Assembly (NCBI RefSeq): GCF_016126015.1
Contig: NZ_JAEFDB010000012.1
Coordinates: forward strand, 29,669 to 93,668
Direction: 5' to 3'
Length of the DNA stretch: 64,000 bases
DNA from: Capnocytophaga periodontitidis
GTDB taxonomy: Bacteria > Bacteroidota > Bacteroidia > Flavobacteriales > Flavobacteriaceae
Within the stretch, counting starts at the first letter, position 1. Every line of letters begins with the position of its first letter. The notes beneath the pieces are model-generated. The model searched no databases. It was not told the origin of the DNA and was given only the letters and a program-made list of their open reading frames with translations. Positions 10,501 to 17,168 of this stretch are shown piece by piece. The position numbers and the translations under genes were made by a program.

Positions 10501-10736
10501 ATTTTATGGAACGCGAGTTTATAGATGCTAACGGCAACTATTTCCGTCCCGACCGACTTGCCTACAAACCCACCACTCGCGAAGTCTATATCATAGATTA
10601 CAAAACCGGACAACCCAACGACCAATACCGCACCCAACTACAGCACTACCAACAAAACCTAACAGCCATAGGCTGGCAAGTAAAAGGAAAATACTTAGTA
10701 TATTTAGATTTGGGAAAAGTGGTAACTGAAAAGTGA
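7554..10736 (+). CDS. UvrD/Rep-family helicase with C-terminal RecB-type nuclease (AddA/RecB-like)
   Basis: 1060 residues. Walker A is near the N-terminus (NASAGSGKTYSLVKAY, about 11-26), followed by 'AITFTNKAVFEMKNRI', the DEXX motif in 'YFIDEFQDTSVLQW', 'LVGDAKQSIYRWRGG', and the late helicase motif 'MTVHKSKGLSAPVII' and 'NVLYVAMTRP', as in SF1A helicases. The last ~120 residues show a PD-(D/E)XK RecB nuclease: 'FRPDRLAY...YIIDYKTG...QLQHYQQNL' (D, D-x-K, Q-x-x-x-Y motif). It is probably the helicase-nuclease subunit of a double-strand-break resection enzyme; the usual AddB-like partner gene is not next to it. It starts 10 nt after the receptor gene. Confidence 0.93.
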   Translation: MTEPANYTIYNASAGSGKTYSLVKAYLQIILSSKYPDLFRQLLAITFTNKAVFEMKNRIIELLGVFSEDKMLTNPHPMFSELAKDLKLPDEELRMRSAKTLEHILHNYAAFNISTIDGFNHQLIRRFSHDLHLNPFFEVQLDSKALLERAVDNLMSKAGNDTELTQLLIDFANEKIDDDKNWDTTKELLDVAEMLTNENYYEPLQLLKDKEISDFKALKNTLLTQRNNALKTIKTSADDFMQLMRNNSLDRGAFNRGYLYDFFDKLTANNPKEPSWGVGWQNNLLQGEPLYANSAAKKYDTALIDSLQDTIANLFLAIKEAFGTLAFANNALRYVVPLALLNRIQKEIENIKEEENILPIWEFNGVISSELSNQPVPFIYERIGEKFRHYFIDEFQDTSVLQWQNFIPLILNAVQSEVNKQRGSVLLVGDAKQSIYRWRGGKAEQFMSLYNNEVNPFLIKGEVKDLDKNFRSLEAIIDFNNLFFNFAADLFQSETYKNLYKNAAQEYPKNKKEQSLPKGYFNLSFITTEEEDMFTEEDNNSNAVILSPREHSYCEAILEKIEHANRAGAADKDITILVRTNREGAAVASFLSEHQRNVISPDSLLLKNVASVQFLVTLLRLLYHPDSKEIKLQLLFDYLCFKEIKDPHLFLSKYVEEPINTFLADFQFSIELFNQYSLYEGVALAVNCFDLARPSDAYLTHFMDIVFDFKNARKGGLADFLEFWDDQQEKLSISSPEGLNAITVMTVHKSKGLSAPVIIYAFADSKLIDTHTEKLWFPVNHEQFNGFDYLLVNSNKSLVNYDPQAEELMTQLHEQNLLDQLNVLYVAMTRPESFLYVITSLPKGSAGTYGTLFKEFLEKNKQWNENVVEYTFGNPVFPEKKENAAAEESPIPFQKGWQQPNYKIATGASLLWDTHQQEALERGNLIHELFSKITYATDLDTVLNDALQEGTLTAEQYELLHPQMARLLSNSTLAPFFSKDYEYFMEREFIDANGNYFRPDRLAYKPTTREVYIIDYKTGQPNDQYRTQLQHYQQNLTAIGWQVKGKYLVYLDLGKVVTEK

Positions 10737-10738
10737 TT

Positions 10739-10768
10739 TTGTTGATTGGCAATTATTTCGTATTTTTG
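10739..10768 (+). promoter_or_regulatory. Bacteroidetes promoter for the 10,800 toxin-antitoxin remnant
   Basis: TTG at 10739-10741, a 19-nt spacer, then TATTTTTG at 10761-10768 fit the consensus TTG-N19-TAnnTTTG. The ATG of the following small gene is 31 nt downstream. Confidence 0.65.
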
Positions 10769-10799
10769 CTAAAAATTCTAACCAATTATTATATAAAAG

Positions 10800-10985
10800 A
10801 TGGCAACAAGTATTCAACCTACTCCCACCTTACTTGGAAAAGAAGCTGAAGCTTTTTGGGAGAAAATAGCTAATTACGACAATTATCTTAAAGAAAAAGG
10901 TATTGTTCTAAACCGTAAAAAAATAGAAGAAGAAGCCACACGTTTTAGAGAACTTTTTAAAAGAAAAGATAATGACAACAAATAA
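10800..10985 (+). CDS. Small protein, probable antitoxin partner of the broken GNAT toxin that follows
   Basis: 61 residues, Lys/Glu-rich, with the start 'MATSIQPTPTLLGKEAEAFWEKI' and a helical C-terminal half. Short proteins beginning with this type of 'IQPTPxLxGxxA' segment typically precede GNAT acetyltransferase genes in Bacteroidetes, which makes a toxin-antitoxin or accessory role plausible. It overlaps the acetyltransferase remnant by 14 nt. The gene is preceded by a consensus promoter, so it may still be expressed without its partner. Confidence 0.65.
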   Translation: MATSIQPTPTLLGKEAEAFWEKIANYDNYLKEKGIVLNRKKIEEEATRFRELFKRKDNDNK

Positions 10986-11136
10986 CCCTGATAACGGCGG
11001 TATTTTGTTACTCACAGAAAACCATACCATTAAACCTTTCGATTGTGAAGATGATGATTTAAACGACTTTCTGTTTAATGAAGCTATACCATACACTAAA
11101 GAAATGCTTGCTACTACTTCGCCAAATGTTCCTTGA
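10972..11136 (+). pseudogene. Truncated GNAT-family acetyltransferase (N-terminal 54 residues only)
   Basis: The frame begins at the ATG 10972, overlapping the upstream gene by 14 nt, and stops with TGA at 11134-11136. The residues 'TIKPFDCEDDDLNDFLFNEA' followed by a tract ending 'KEMLATT' match the N-terminal start of stand-alone GNAT acetyltransferases, including those acting as toxins; the acetyl-CoA-binding core (about 110 more residues) is missing. Downstream sequence to 11156 shows no continuation in any frame, so the gene is a 3'-deleted remnant. Confidence 0.75.
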
Positions 11137-11156
11137 TCTATTTATGATATTTTTTT

Positions 11157-11387
11157 CTAATGTACTTGTTTAATTCTTTCATTCGTTTTTTTTTCAATAC
11201 CGAGTGCGGAAGCAAGACAATTAAGTAATTCTTCATATTTTTCTATATTTTCACCTTTTTCAACAAACTCTTTACCTTTTTCAACATATTTTTCCTCTTT
11301 ATTTATCAGAGAGAAGAAAAGTTTTAATTCTGACAACTCTTCTAATTGTTTAGCTCTCTCAGAACTAATATTATAAATCTCTTGCAA
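11157..11387 (-). pseudogene. Downstream part of a gene interrupted by an in-frame stop (or separate small TTG-start protein)
   Basis: The 76-residue frame (TTG start at 11387) lies in the same reading frame as the membrane protein gene that ends at 11406, separated only by that gene's TAA and six sense codons (RFILES). It encodes a charged helical segment rich in Glu and Lys ('KYVEKGKEFVEKGENIEKYEELL') ending at a TAG or TAA at 11157. There is no ATG. Either it is the C-terminal part of a longer membrane-anchored coiled-coil protein split by a nonsense codon, or a chance extension; the coding-like composition favours the former. Confidence 0.45.
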
Positions 11388-11405
11388 ACTCTCTAGTATA
11401 AAACG

Positions 11406-11828
11406 TTAAGGAGAAAACTTACCTGCTTTAGCACTTAACAGATTATCATCAAATTCTATTTCATTATATCTTAATGTTCCCATTGCATAACCATAAGGAA
11501 TATTTAATTCTTTTTGTTCATAATTAGCAATAGCTCTCTCGCAAAGTTCATATTGAGCTTTTGAACCTTTAAACATATAAATCCACAACATAGAGAATAT
11601 AGCACTAACAATGGATAGTGCTATACATAGTATATTTGTTTTGAGTGAAAAACTCTCTCCTTGAAATAATTTATCCAATAGAAAACCATATCCAGTAAAA
11701 CACAATATCAAAAAAGGTCCTAAAAATATACTTTTTTGCCACAGATTATTGAGTTCTAAATCTCTACATCTATAGAGATTTTCTAAGATCATTTTTTCTT
11801 TATCACTTAAATCTTTACTCATTTTCAA
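11406..11828 (-). CDS. Two-helix membrane protein of unknown function
   Basis: 140 residues. A charged N-terminal helix ('LSDKEKMILENLYRCRDLELNNLW') precedes two strongly hydrophobic segments (about residues 33-53 and 66-87) and a cytoplasmic C-terminal region ('KAQYELCERAIANYEQKELNIPYGYAM'). The layout resembles the RipA-type small octameric membrane proteins of Bacteroidetes, but this is only a resemblance. The first ATG at 11828 and an ATG two codons later are both possible starts. The reading frame continues past its stop into the downstream 76-residue frame, so the native protein may have been longer. Confidence 0.7.
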   Translation of the reverse strand: MKMSKDLSDKEKMILENLYRCRDLELNNLWQKSIFLGPFLILCFTGYGFLLDKLFQGESFSLKTNILCIALSIVSAIFSMLWIYMFKGSKAQYELCERAIANYEQKELNIPYGYAMGTLRYNEIEFDDNLLSAKAGKFSP

Positions 11829-11882
11829 ATCTTTTATAAATGATTATATGAAAAAAGTTTAAACACGTTTATGATAATGATT

Positions 11883-11910
11883 TGTAGGAGCAAAATAATT
11901 TGCCCCTACA
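11883..11910. repeat. 28-nt palindromic intergenic element (copy 1)
   Basis: Arms TGTAGGAGCAAA (11883-11894) and TTTGCCCCTACA (11899-11910) pair with a single mismatch across a 4-nt centre. An element of the same length and with the same GTAGGGGC/GCCCCTAC outer arms occurs at 61907-61934. It lies between two minus-strand genes and could act as a REP-like element or RNA hairpin. Confidence 0.7.
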
Positions 11911-11915
11911 AAAAA

Positions 11916-12668
11916 TTACTTCACTGACACATTCACCCTTCTATTTTCTTCTCTAGTTTTATAAGGAGAATTGTTGTATTGACTCTCACCATACCATTTT
12001 ATTTCTACTTTATCAGTAGGCACTCCTTCAGCAATAAGGCTGTTTTTGATGGTTTCAGCACGGTGTTCTGAAAGGCGATCATTGAGTTTATCGGTGCCTA
12101 AATCGCAAGTATAGCCCTCTACTAAAAGAACTGCCTCCTTGTTAGTTTGTAGGTAAGTTTTAGCAAACTCTTTTAGCAAATTTTGGGTTTCTTGTTTTAG
12201 GACATAAGAACCTTTTTCAAACAACATTCCAATTGACGGAATAACTATTTGGGCACTCTTATTTGCCTCAGCATTTTTTAGATTTTCTTCCATTTGGCGT
12301 TTAAAAAAATCTATGTTATCTATTGTACCTCCTACATTAGTAAGCGGACTACTAATAGCTAAAGAAGTTTGCCAATTGAAGGCAGGTTCTTTTGGAGTTT
12401 GAGCATCTATATTATCATCAGCTTCTCCTACTCCTGCATAGTCATTAGAAATGTTAGGCTGTTCCTGTGTGTTAGTGTTCTGTTGGTTATTGTAATACCA
12501 ATATCCTCCACTACCCAACAACGCTAGAGCTATTAAAGATCCTGCTATTATTCCGCCTTTCTTTTTGCGATTACAATTTGCACATACAAACCCTTGTGAA
12601 GTTTGTTTTCCGTTTGACACCTGCTCATCTGGTATCATTTTAGAGCATTTAATACATTTTTCTGACAT
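11916..12668 (-). CDS. Membrane-anchored zinc-ribbon protein with C-terminal OmpA domain
   Basis: 250 residues. The N-terminus carries a zinc-ribbon with two CxxC pairs (C5, C8, C29, C32), then a Lys-rich stop-transfer and a single transmembrane segment (about 39-60), a Asn/Gln/Glu-rich linker, and an OmpA-family peptidoglycan-binding domain from about residue 145 ('LLVEGYTCDLGTDKLNDRLSEHRAETIKNSL...NRRVNVSVK'). Topology implies the ribbon in the cytoplasm and OmpA in the periplasm. Ribbon-plus-TM proteins are common but the pairing with OmpA is unusual. It begins 10 nt after the probable immunity gene and probably shares its transcript with the toxin. Confidence 0.85.
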   Translation of the reverse strand: MSEKCIKCSKMIPDEQVSNGKQTSQGFVCANCNRKKKGGIIAGSLIALALLGSGGYWYYNNQQNTNTQEQPNISNDYAGVGEADDNIDAQTPKEPAFNWQTSLAISSPLTNVGGTIDNIDFFKRQMEENLKNAEANKSAQIVIPSIGMLFEKGSYVLKQETQNLLKEFAKTYLQTNKEAVLLVEGYTCDLGTDKLNDRLSEHRAETIKNSLIAEGVPTDKVEIKWYGESQYNNSPYKTREENRRVNVSVK

Positions 12669-12678
12669 AATATTTAAG

Positions 12679-13242
12679 TTATTTAAAGATTCTACTTAAA
12701 ATTGATTCTTTTTTTATTTCACAAGGTTCAAAATCTATTCCTATAAAATGGTTCTCTTTAATGAATTCTACAAAACTTGTTGTTACAAAAATAGAGGTAT
12801 ACATTTCAGGGATTTTAAACATACTTGCTTCTATTTCATTAGGATAAAATACATATTTTGAAACCCACATTATTTCTCCGTTAGAAAAATAATCAATCTT
12901 AGATTTCTTTTTATTAAGTATCCCCTTTATAGAAAGACAAGGATTCATAATATAATACAATTTATTTTCTATCTTAATAGGAAGAAATTCTATACCTTCT
13001 AAATTGAGTTTTTCTTGTAGTTTATGATATACTTTTAAACTGCATAAAGGTATTGTTCCTAACAGAAAAGGAAAATCACAAATAAGACCTCCTCTTTCTT
13101 GGTGCCATTTTGCCTCTACTTCTTTCCATTTATTAGATAATTGTGTTCCAAAGTATTCCTCTAAAAGAGATAAAACATCTTCGTCTTCAATTAATGGCTC
13201 AACACAATCAATATCTTGTTTTTTTACTAAAAAAATACTCAT
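12679..13242 (-). CDS. Probable immunity protein of the AHH toxin
   Basis: 187 residues, no signal peptide. The pattern ('WHQERGGLICDFPFLLGTIPLCSLKVYHKLQEKL...EFLPIKIENKLYYIMNP') and the 'FVTTSFVEFIKENHFIGIDFEPC' end resemble the immunity-protein family once called DUF1629 (Imm43-like). Its start is 4 nt after the stop of the AHH nuclease-toxin gene, exactly where an immunity gene is expected. The family assignment is from memory of the pattern, the role from context. Confidence 0.72.
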   Translation of the reverse strand: MSIFLVKKQDIDCVEPLIEDEDVLSLLEEYFGTQLSNKWKEVEAKWHQERGGLICDFPFLLGTIPLCSLKVYHKLQEKLNLEGIEFLPIKIENKLYYIMNPCLSIKGILNKKKSKIDYFSNGEIMWVSKYVFYPNEIEASMFKIPEMYTSIFVTTSFVEFIKENHFIGIDFEPCEIKKESILSRIFK

Positions 13243-13246
13243 AATT

Positions 13247-16006
13247 TTATCGTCTTATATTATTAAAAGAGTTCCAAAGCCTATTCACATAATGTTTGTC
13301 TTTTGATAGGAGCTGTACATTCCCTTTATACAAGTCACGTTTTATATTATCAAGAGCTTCTTCCACTCCTTTTTTTCCAGTTTTTTTATAGGCTTCTAAA
13401 ATCCTCTGATAAACTATTTCGTCATATTGTCTGATATGATTCCCGTGAAGACTACCTTTAAAAATACTTTTAGGATGCATTGGTAAGAGTATACCATTTC
13501 GAGCGTCATTTATATCAATACCACATTTCTCTAACATTTTTCTTGTTTCTTTTGCTGTTGGGCTATTTCCTGCCACTATATGGTGTGCTTGAATACCTTT
13601 TTCTCCTAATTTTCTACTTAATAATTTTTCTTTTAGTATAGCTCTTTTTTCTTTGCCACTCATAAAAGACATCAAATTTTTTAGTAAAATTGTTCCACTT
13701 GCAGACTTCCCTAAATCTTGATTTTTGACAAACTCAGCATTACGATCATATCGAGATTGTGTAATAAATTGATTATCAAACTTCTTAGCCAAACGTTCTG
13801 TAAAAATGTGAAGTTTTGAATTGATCCATACTTTATCAACAATTTGAACCCATTGTTTTTCAATCGCTCCACTACTATTCTTTGCTAATTTTACTACTTT
13901 TCCAAAAGTCTTGTTTTTAGCAAAATATATAGTTGATTTGCCTACTTGTCGGGCAACAGTACTAAGTTTGACAATACTTTTCCTAATAGGAGATGTTTTA
14001 GGTAATTTTACATTTACTACAGCTCCTGCTACCACAGCCCCAGCCGTAAGTAACATTCCATTTTTATCCTTTTTGATAACAGCTTCAGTCATATCAATAA
14101 CATCTTGTCCATCAATATTTCTGAGCATATTTTTTCCAGCAGTTTTTAAACCTTGCTTTGCACTTGTTTTCATAACTCCTTTTGCAGAAGTCTTTCCTAT
14201 TTCAGTAGTAGCTCTGGCGCTACTTGCATAACCTACTGTTAAAGCAGAAGCTATATTCACACCATTATCTAAAAGTTCTGCATTTCGTTCTGCTTTTATC
14301 TGTGCTATTCGTTCCTTATCATCACCTGCATTTTTAATTTCTATTTCGGAATGAGCTACAGCAACTCCTGCATCTGCTACATTTATTACTACAACTGTTG
14401 CTACTGCTACTACAGCTATAGGCGTTACCGCTACTGCTGCTACAACTATAAGAGCTGTACTTGTATAATTAACAATATTATTCCAAGTGTTTTTATGTTT
14501 CTTATAAAACTCATTAGCTTTATCAGTATTAGAGATTTGTTTTTCTCTATCCTGAGCTGTTGTCCAAGTTCCATTTTTGGTAGGAAAACCATTATTATCT
14601 AATTCTCCTTCATAAAGATCACCATTTTCAAAGAGTATACTTGCTTTTTTAGGAAATTTGGAAGAACCATCCCAATTAGCAGTAATGGCAATTGTTTCTT
14701 TACCTTCTTTTAAGAAAAGTGTACCATCTCCTTTTATTTTACCATCTCTAAACTCCCCTTGATACCTACTACCATCTTTAAAAGTAAAAACCCCTAATCC
14801 ATTGAATTTATTATCTACAAATTCACCATCATAAGCATTACCATCCTTGAAATGATAATAACCTATTCCATATTTTTGGTTTTCTACAAAATCACCTTCA
14901 TAATAATCACCATTTGGGTAGGTTATCTTACCCTGCCCATTAATCCATCCTTCTGCCCAATTACCAACATAAGTAAACTCTTTACAAATGTATTTACCTA
15001 AACTATCTTGTTGTCCGTTTTTCCAATGTCCATCATATATTTCTCCTGTGTGGTAAGTATAACGTCCTTCTCCACTATATTGGTCATTTTCCCAACTCCC
15101 CATATAGGTATCGCCATTGCTAAGGGTTATATCACCATAACCACTTTTTTTACCCTTAGCCCAAGTGCCAGAATAAAAAGTTGAATCAGATAGAAGCATA
15201 TACCCTTCACCATTCAGATTATGATTCTTAAAATTACCTTCTAAAAGAACATAAGGTGTTTTATAGAGTCCATAACCATTGAGCTCCCCTCCTGCCCATT
15301 CACCTATAATAGTATCAGTAGCCGATGTAAAAGAACCCTCACCGTGCCATTTGCCTTTATCCCAATTACCACGATATTGACTACCCGAAAAATAATTTAA
15401 TTCTCCATACCCTTGAGGTAAACTATTTCTCAATAACCCTCTATAAATTCCATTAGTTGTAGTAATTGTAGTATCAGCTTCAAATATTTTGTTGTCTTTC
15501 CAAATTCCTGATACTACTTTTCCATTTTCTTTATAATTAGTACCTCTGCCTGAGCGCTTTCCTTTTTGCCATTCTCCTTTGTATGATAGTTTTCCATCTT
15601 TATAATAAGATAAATAGCCGTTGGGCTGACTTTCTAAAAATTCGCCTATATAGATTTCTTCAGGACGTACCCATACTCCAAAACCAACAAATTTTTCTTC
15701 TTTTACATTCCCTATATACTTATCATTATTGCTTTTTACGATGTCTTGCTGAGAAGTCGCACCATAATAGGCTTCTATAACACTTGAACTTACCTTTTTT
15801 CCGTTGTAATAGGCAGAAAGAGTTCCTTTTCCGTGAATTACATTTTCAAAAACACCTCCTTCCCAATGATAAGAAAGACTATCATTAGGTTGAGTAAGTA
15901 GTAAGTAATTATTATCTGTAGTTACCCACTTCTTCTCAATACTTATTTTTTTATTACAAGAAAACAGACTGATAATAACTGATAGTATGAATATATACTT
16001 TTTCAT
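13247..16006 (-). CDS. MORN-repeat lipoprotein with C-terminal AHH nuclease toxin domain
   Basis: 919 residues. A lipoprotein signal ends in the lipobox LFSC at about residue 17. From about 45 to 480 there are roughly 15 to 18 MORN-type repeats (YxGxW-x-GxxxGxG; e.g. YRGNWDKGKWHGEG, YVGNWAEGWINGQG). Residues about 500 to 680 are an Ala/Val/Gly-rich hydrophobic region, as in many polymorphic toxins, and the last ~115 residues form an HNH/EndoVII-like AHH nuclease: A-H-H at 807-809, NGILLP from 837 and HGNH at 854-857. It is predicted to be exported and to cleave nucleic acid in a competitor. No T9SS sorting domain was seen. The first gene of a three-gene operon with an immunity and an OmpA gene. 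Confidence 0.88.
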   Translation of the reverse strand: MKKYIFILSVIISLFSCNKKISIEKKWVTTDNNYLLLTQPNDSLSYHWEGGVFENVIHGKGTLSAYYNGKKVSSSVIEAYYGATSQQDIVKSNNDKYIGNVKEEKFVGFGVWVRPEEIYIGEFLESQPNGYLSYYKDGKLSYKGEWQKGKRSGRGTNYKENGKVVSGIWKDNKIFEADTTITTTNGIYRGLLRNSLPQGYGELNYFSGSQYRGNWDKGKWHGEGSFTSATDTIIGEWAGGELNGYGLYKTPYVLLEGNFKNHNLNGEGYMLLSDSTFYSGTWAKGKKSGYGDITLSNGDTYMGSWENDQYSGEGRYTYHTGEIYDGHWKNGQQDSLGKYICKEFTYVGNWAEGWINGQGKITYPNGDYYEGDFVENQKYGIGYYHFKDGNAYDGEFVDNKFNGLGVFTFKDGSRYQGEFRDGKIKGDGTLFLKEGKETIAITANWDGSSKFPKKASILFENGDLYEGELDNNGFPTKNGTWTTAQDREKQISNTDKANEFYKKHKNTWNNIVNYTSTALIVVAAVAVTPIAVVAVATVVVINVADAGVAVAHSEIEIKNAGDDKERIAQIKAERNAELLDNGVNIASALTVGYASSARATTEIGKTSAKGVMKTSAKQGLKTAGKNMLRNIDGQDVIDMTEAVIKKDKNGMLLTAGAVVAGAVVNVKLPKTSPIRKSIVKLSTVARQVGKSTIYFAKNKTFGKVVKLAKNSSGAIEKQWVQIVDKVWINSKLHIFTERLAKKFDNQFITQSRYDRNAEFVKNQDLGKSASGTILLKNLMSFMSGKEKRAILKEKLLSRKLGEKGIQAHHIVAGNSPTAKETRKMLEKCGIDINDARNGILLPMHPKSIFKGSLHGNHIRQYDEIVYQRILEAYKKTGKKGVEEALDNIKRDLYKGNVQLLSKDKHYVNRLWNSFNNIRR

Positions 16007-16205
16007 AAGTTGTTTATTTTTCTGTAGAAAGAATACTATTTGTTTTTTAAGTATTCAAAATTACACCCTCTCTCTGCCAAAAAGCAACAGTGTAAAAATT
16101 TTCCTCTTTTTCAAGCGACAAATGTAAAAAATATTCTTTAATAATTCCTAATAAAATCTTAATTTTAACATTTTAAGCAATTTGCCATTCGTATTTTGTA
16201 TTTCG

Positions 16206-17117
16206 TCATTCGTAATTATCCAATGCTTGTTTGAGTCGCATCACAATATGTTCGCGATACCACTGTGGTTCAATTACTTGTACACGGTTACCTAACGATA
16301 ATAACTTTTGGTCGAAATCGTAGGAGGGGGTAAGATGTAGGCGTATCACTAACTCTTCAGCATTGTCAGTAAGGATTTCTTGGGAGGGGTGCAAAGGACG
16401 TACTTTGGCATAATTACCTTGATGACGGTCAAAACGGAGAATAATATCTTCAGGTGGGTCGGGTAAGGCTATCACTCCATAGGCATTGCGAAAGTGTTCC
16501 TCTACATTAAAAGGTGCAGGTGTGAATGTTTCTTTGAGAATATCAAGGTCGGTAATGCGGTCGAGTGCAAAAACACTTATAGAGGGTGAGTCGTTGTTAG
16601 GCGCAGTATCACAAGCGAGGAGATACCAATGGTAATCAAACTCTTTGAGAGCGTAGGGCTGTACGGTATGAGACAAATAGGTATCTTCACGAAATTTGTG
16701 ATAGGTGAATTGCAGCAATTGGTGATTATCAATAGCGTAGATAAGTCCGTAGAGCCAATTGAGTCCGCGTGTGGGACGTTTTTCAAAGTGTATAAAATGT
16801 TTTTGATACGGATTTTGGCGAAGCGCTTCTTGTAGCCAGTCGTTTTCTATCTGGAAGTTCTGTTCCTCGCTAAGCTCGCTCCAATTGATGGTATAGATAT
16901 TGCCAGAACGAGTGTAGTTAAGCTGTATATCGCGTTCAGTGAGAAGGTCGCATTTGTCGCGTTCAAAGGTGCGTTCCTTGTAATCGTAAGGAATATCCTT
17001 ATCCTCGAAACGGCGTTCGATATAATCTTTGATATCAGCGAAAGAAGCTCCACTATCGCCTCTGTTTTTTAAGAGTTCCAATAGGAATTGAAAACGGAGA
17101 TTTTTGTAATTTGCCAT
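16206..17117 (-). CDS. WYL-domain transcriptional regulator
   Basis: 303 residues. A winged-helix region at the N-terminus ('QFLLELLKNRGDSGASFADIKDYIERRF...ERTFERDKCDLL') is followed by a WYL domain ('HTVQPYALKEFDYHWYLLACD', then 'PEDIILRFDRHQGNYAKVRPLHPSQ' and the C-terminal 'VQVIEPQWYREHIVMRLKQAL' WCX segment). Such proteins bind ligands, often nucleotides or nucleic acid, and regulate stress and defence loci. It lies 51 nt downstream of an AAA ATPase gene on the same strand. Confidence 0.9.
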   Translation of the reverse strand: MANYKNLRFQFLLELLKNRGDSGASFADIKDYIERRFEDKDIPYDYKERTFERDKCDLLTERDIQLNYTRSGNIYTINWSELSEEQNFQIENDWLQEALRQNPYQKHFIHFEKRPTRGLNWLYGLIYAIDNHQLLQFTYHKFREDTYLSHTVQPYALKEFDYHWYLLACDTAPNNDSPSISVFALDRITDLDILKETFTPAPFNVEEHFRNAYGVIALPDPPEDIILRFDRHQGNYAKVRPLHPSQEILTDNAEELVIRLHLTPSYDFDQKLLSLGNRVQVIEPQWYREHIVMRLKQALDNYE

Positions 17118-17168
17118 AATGTTAATGTATTAAGTTGTCGGTACATTAATAGGTACAAACAAAATAAT

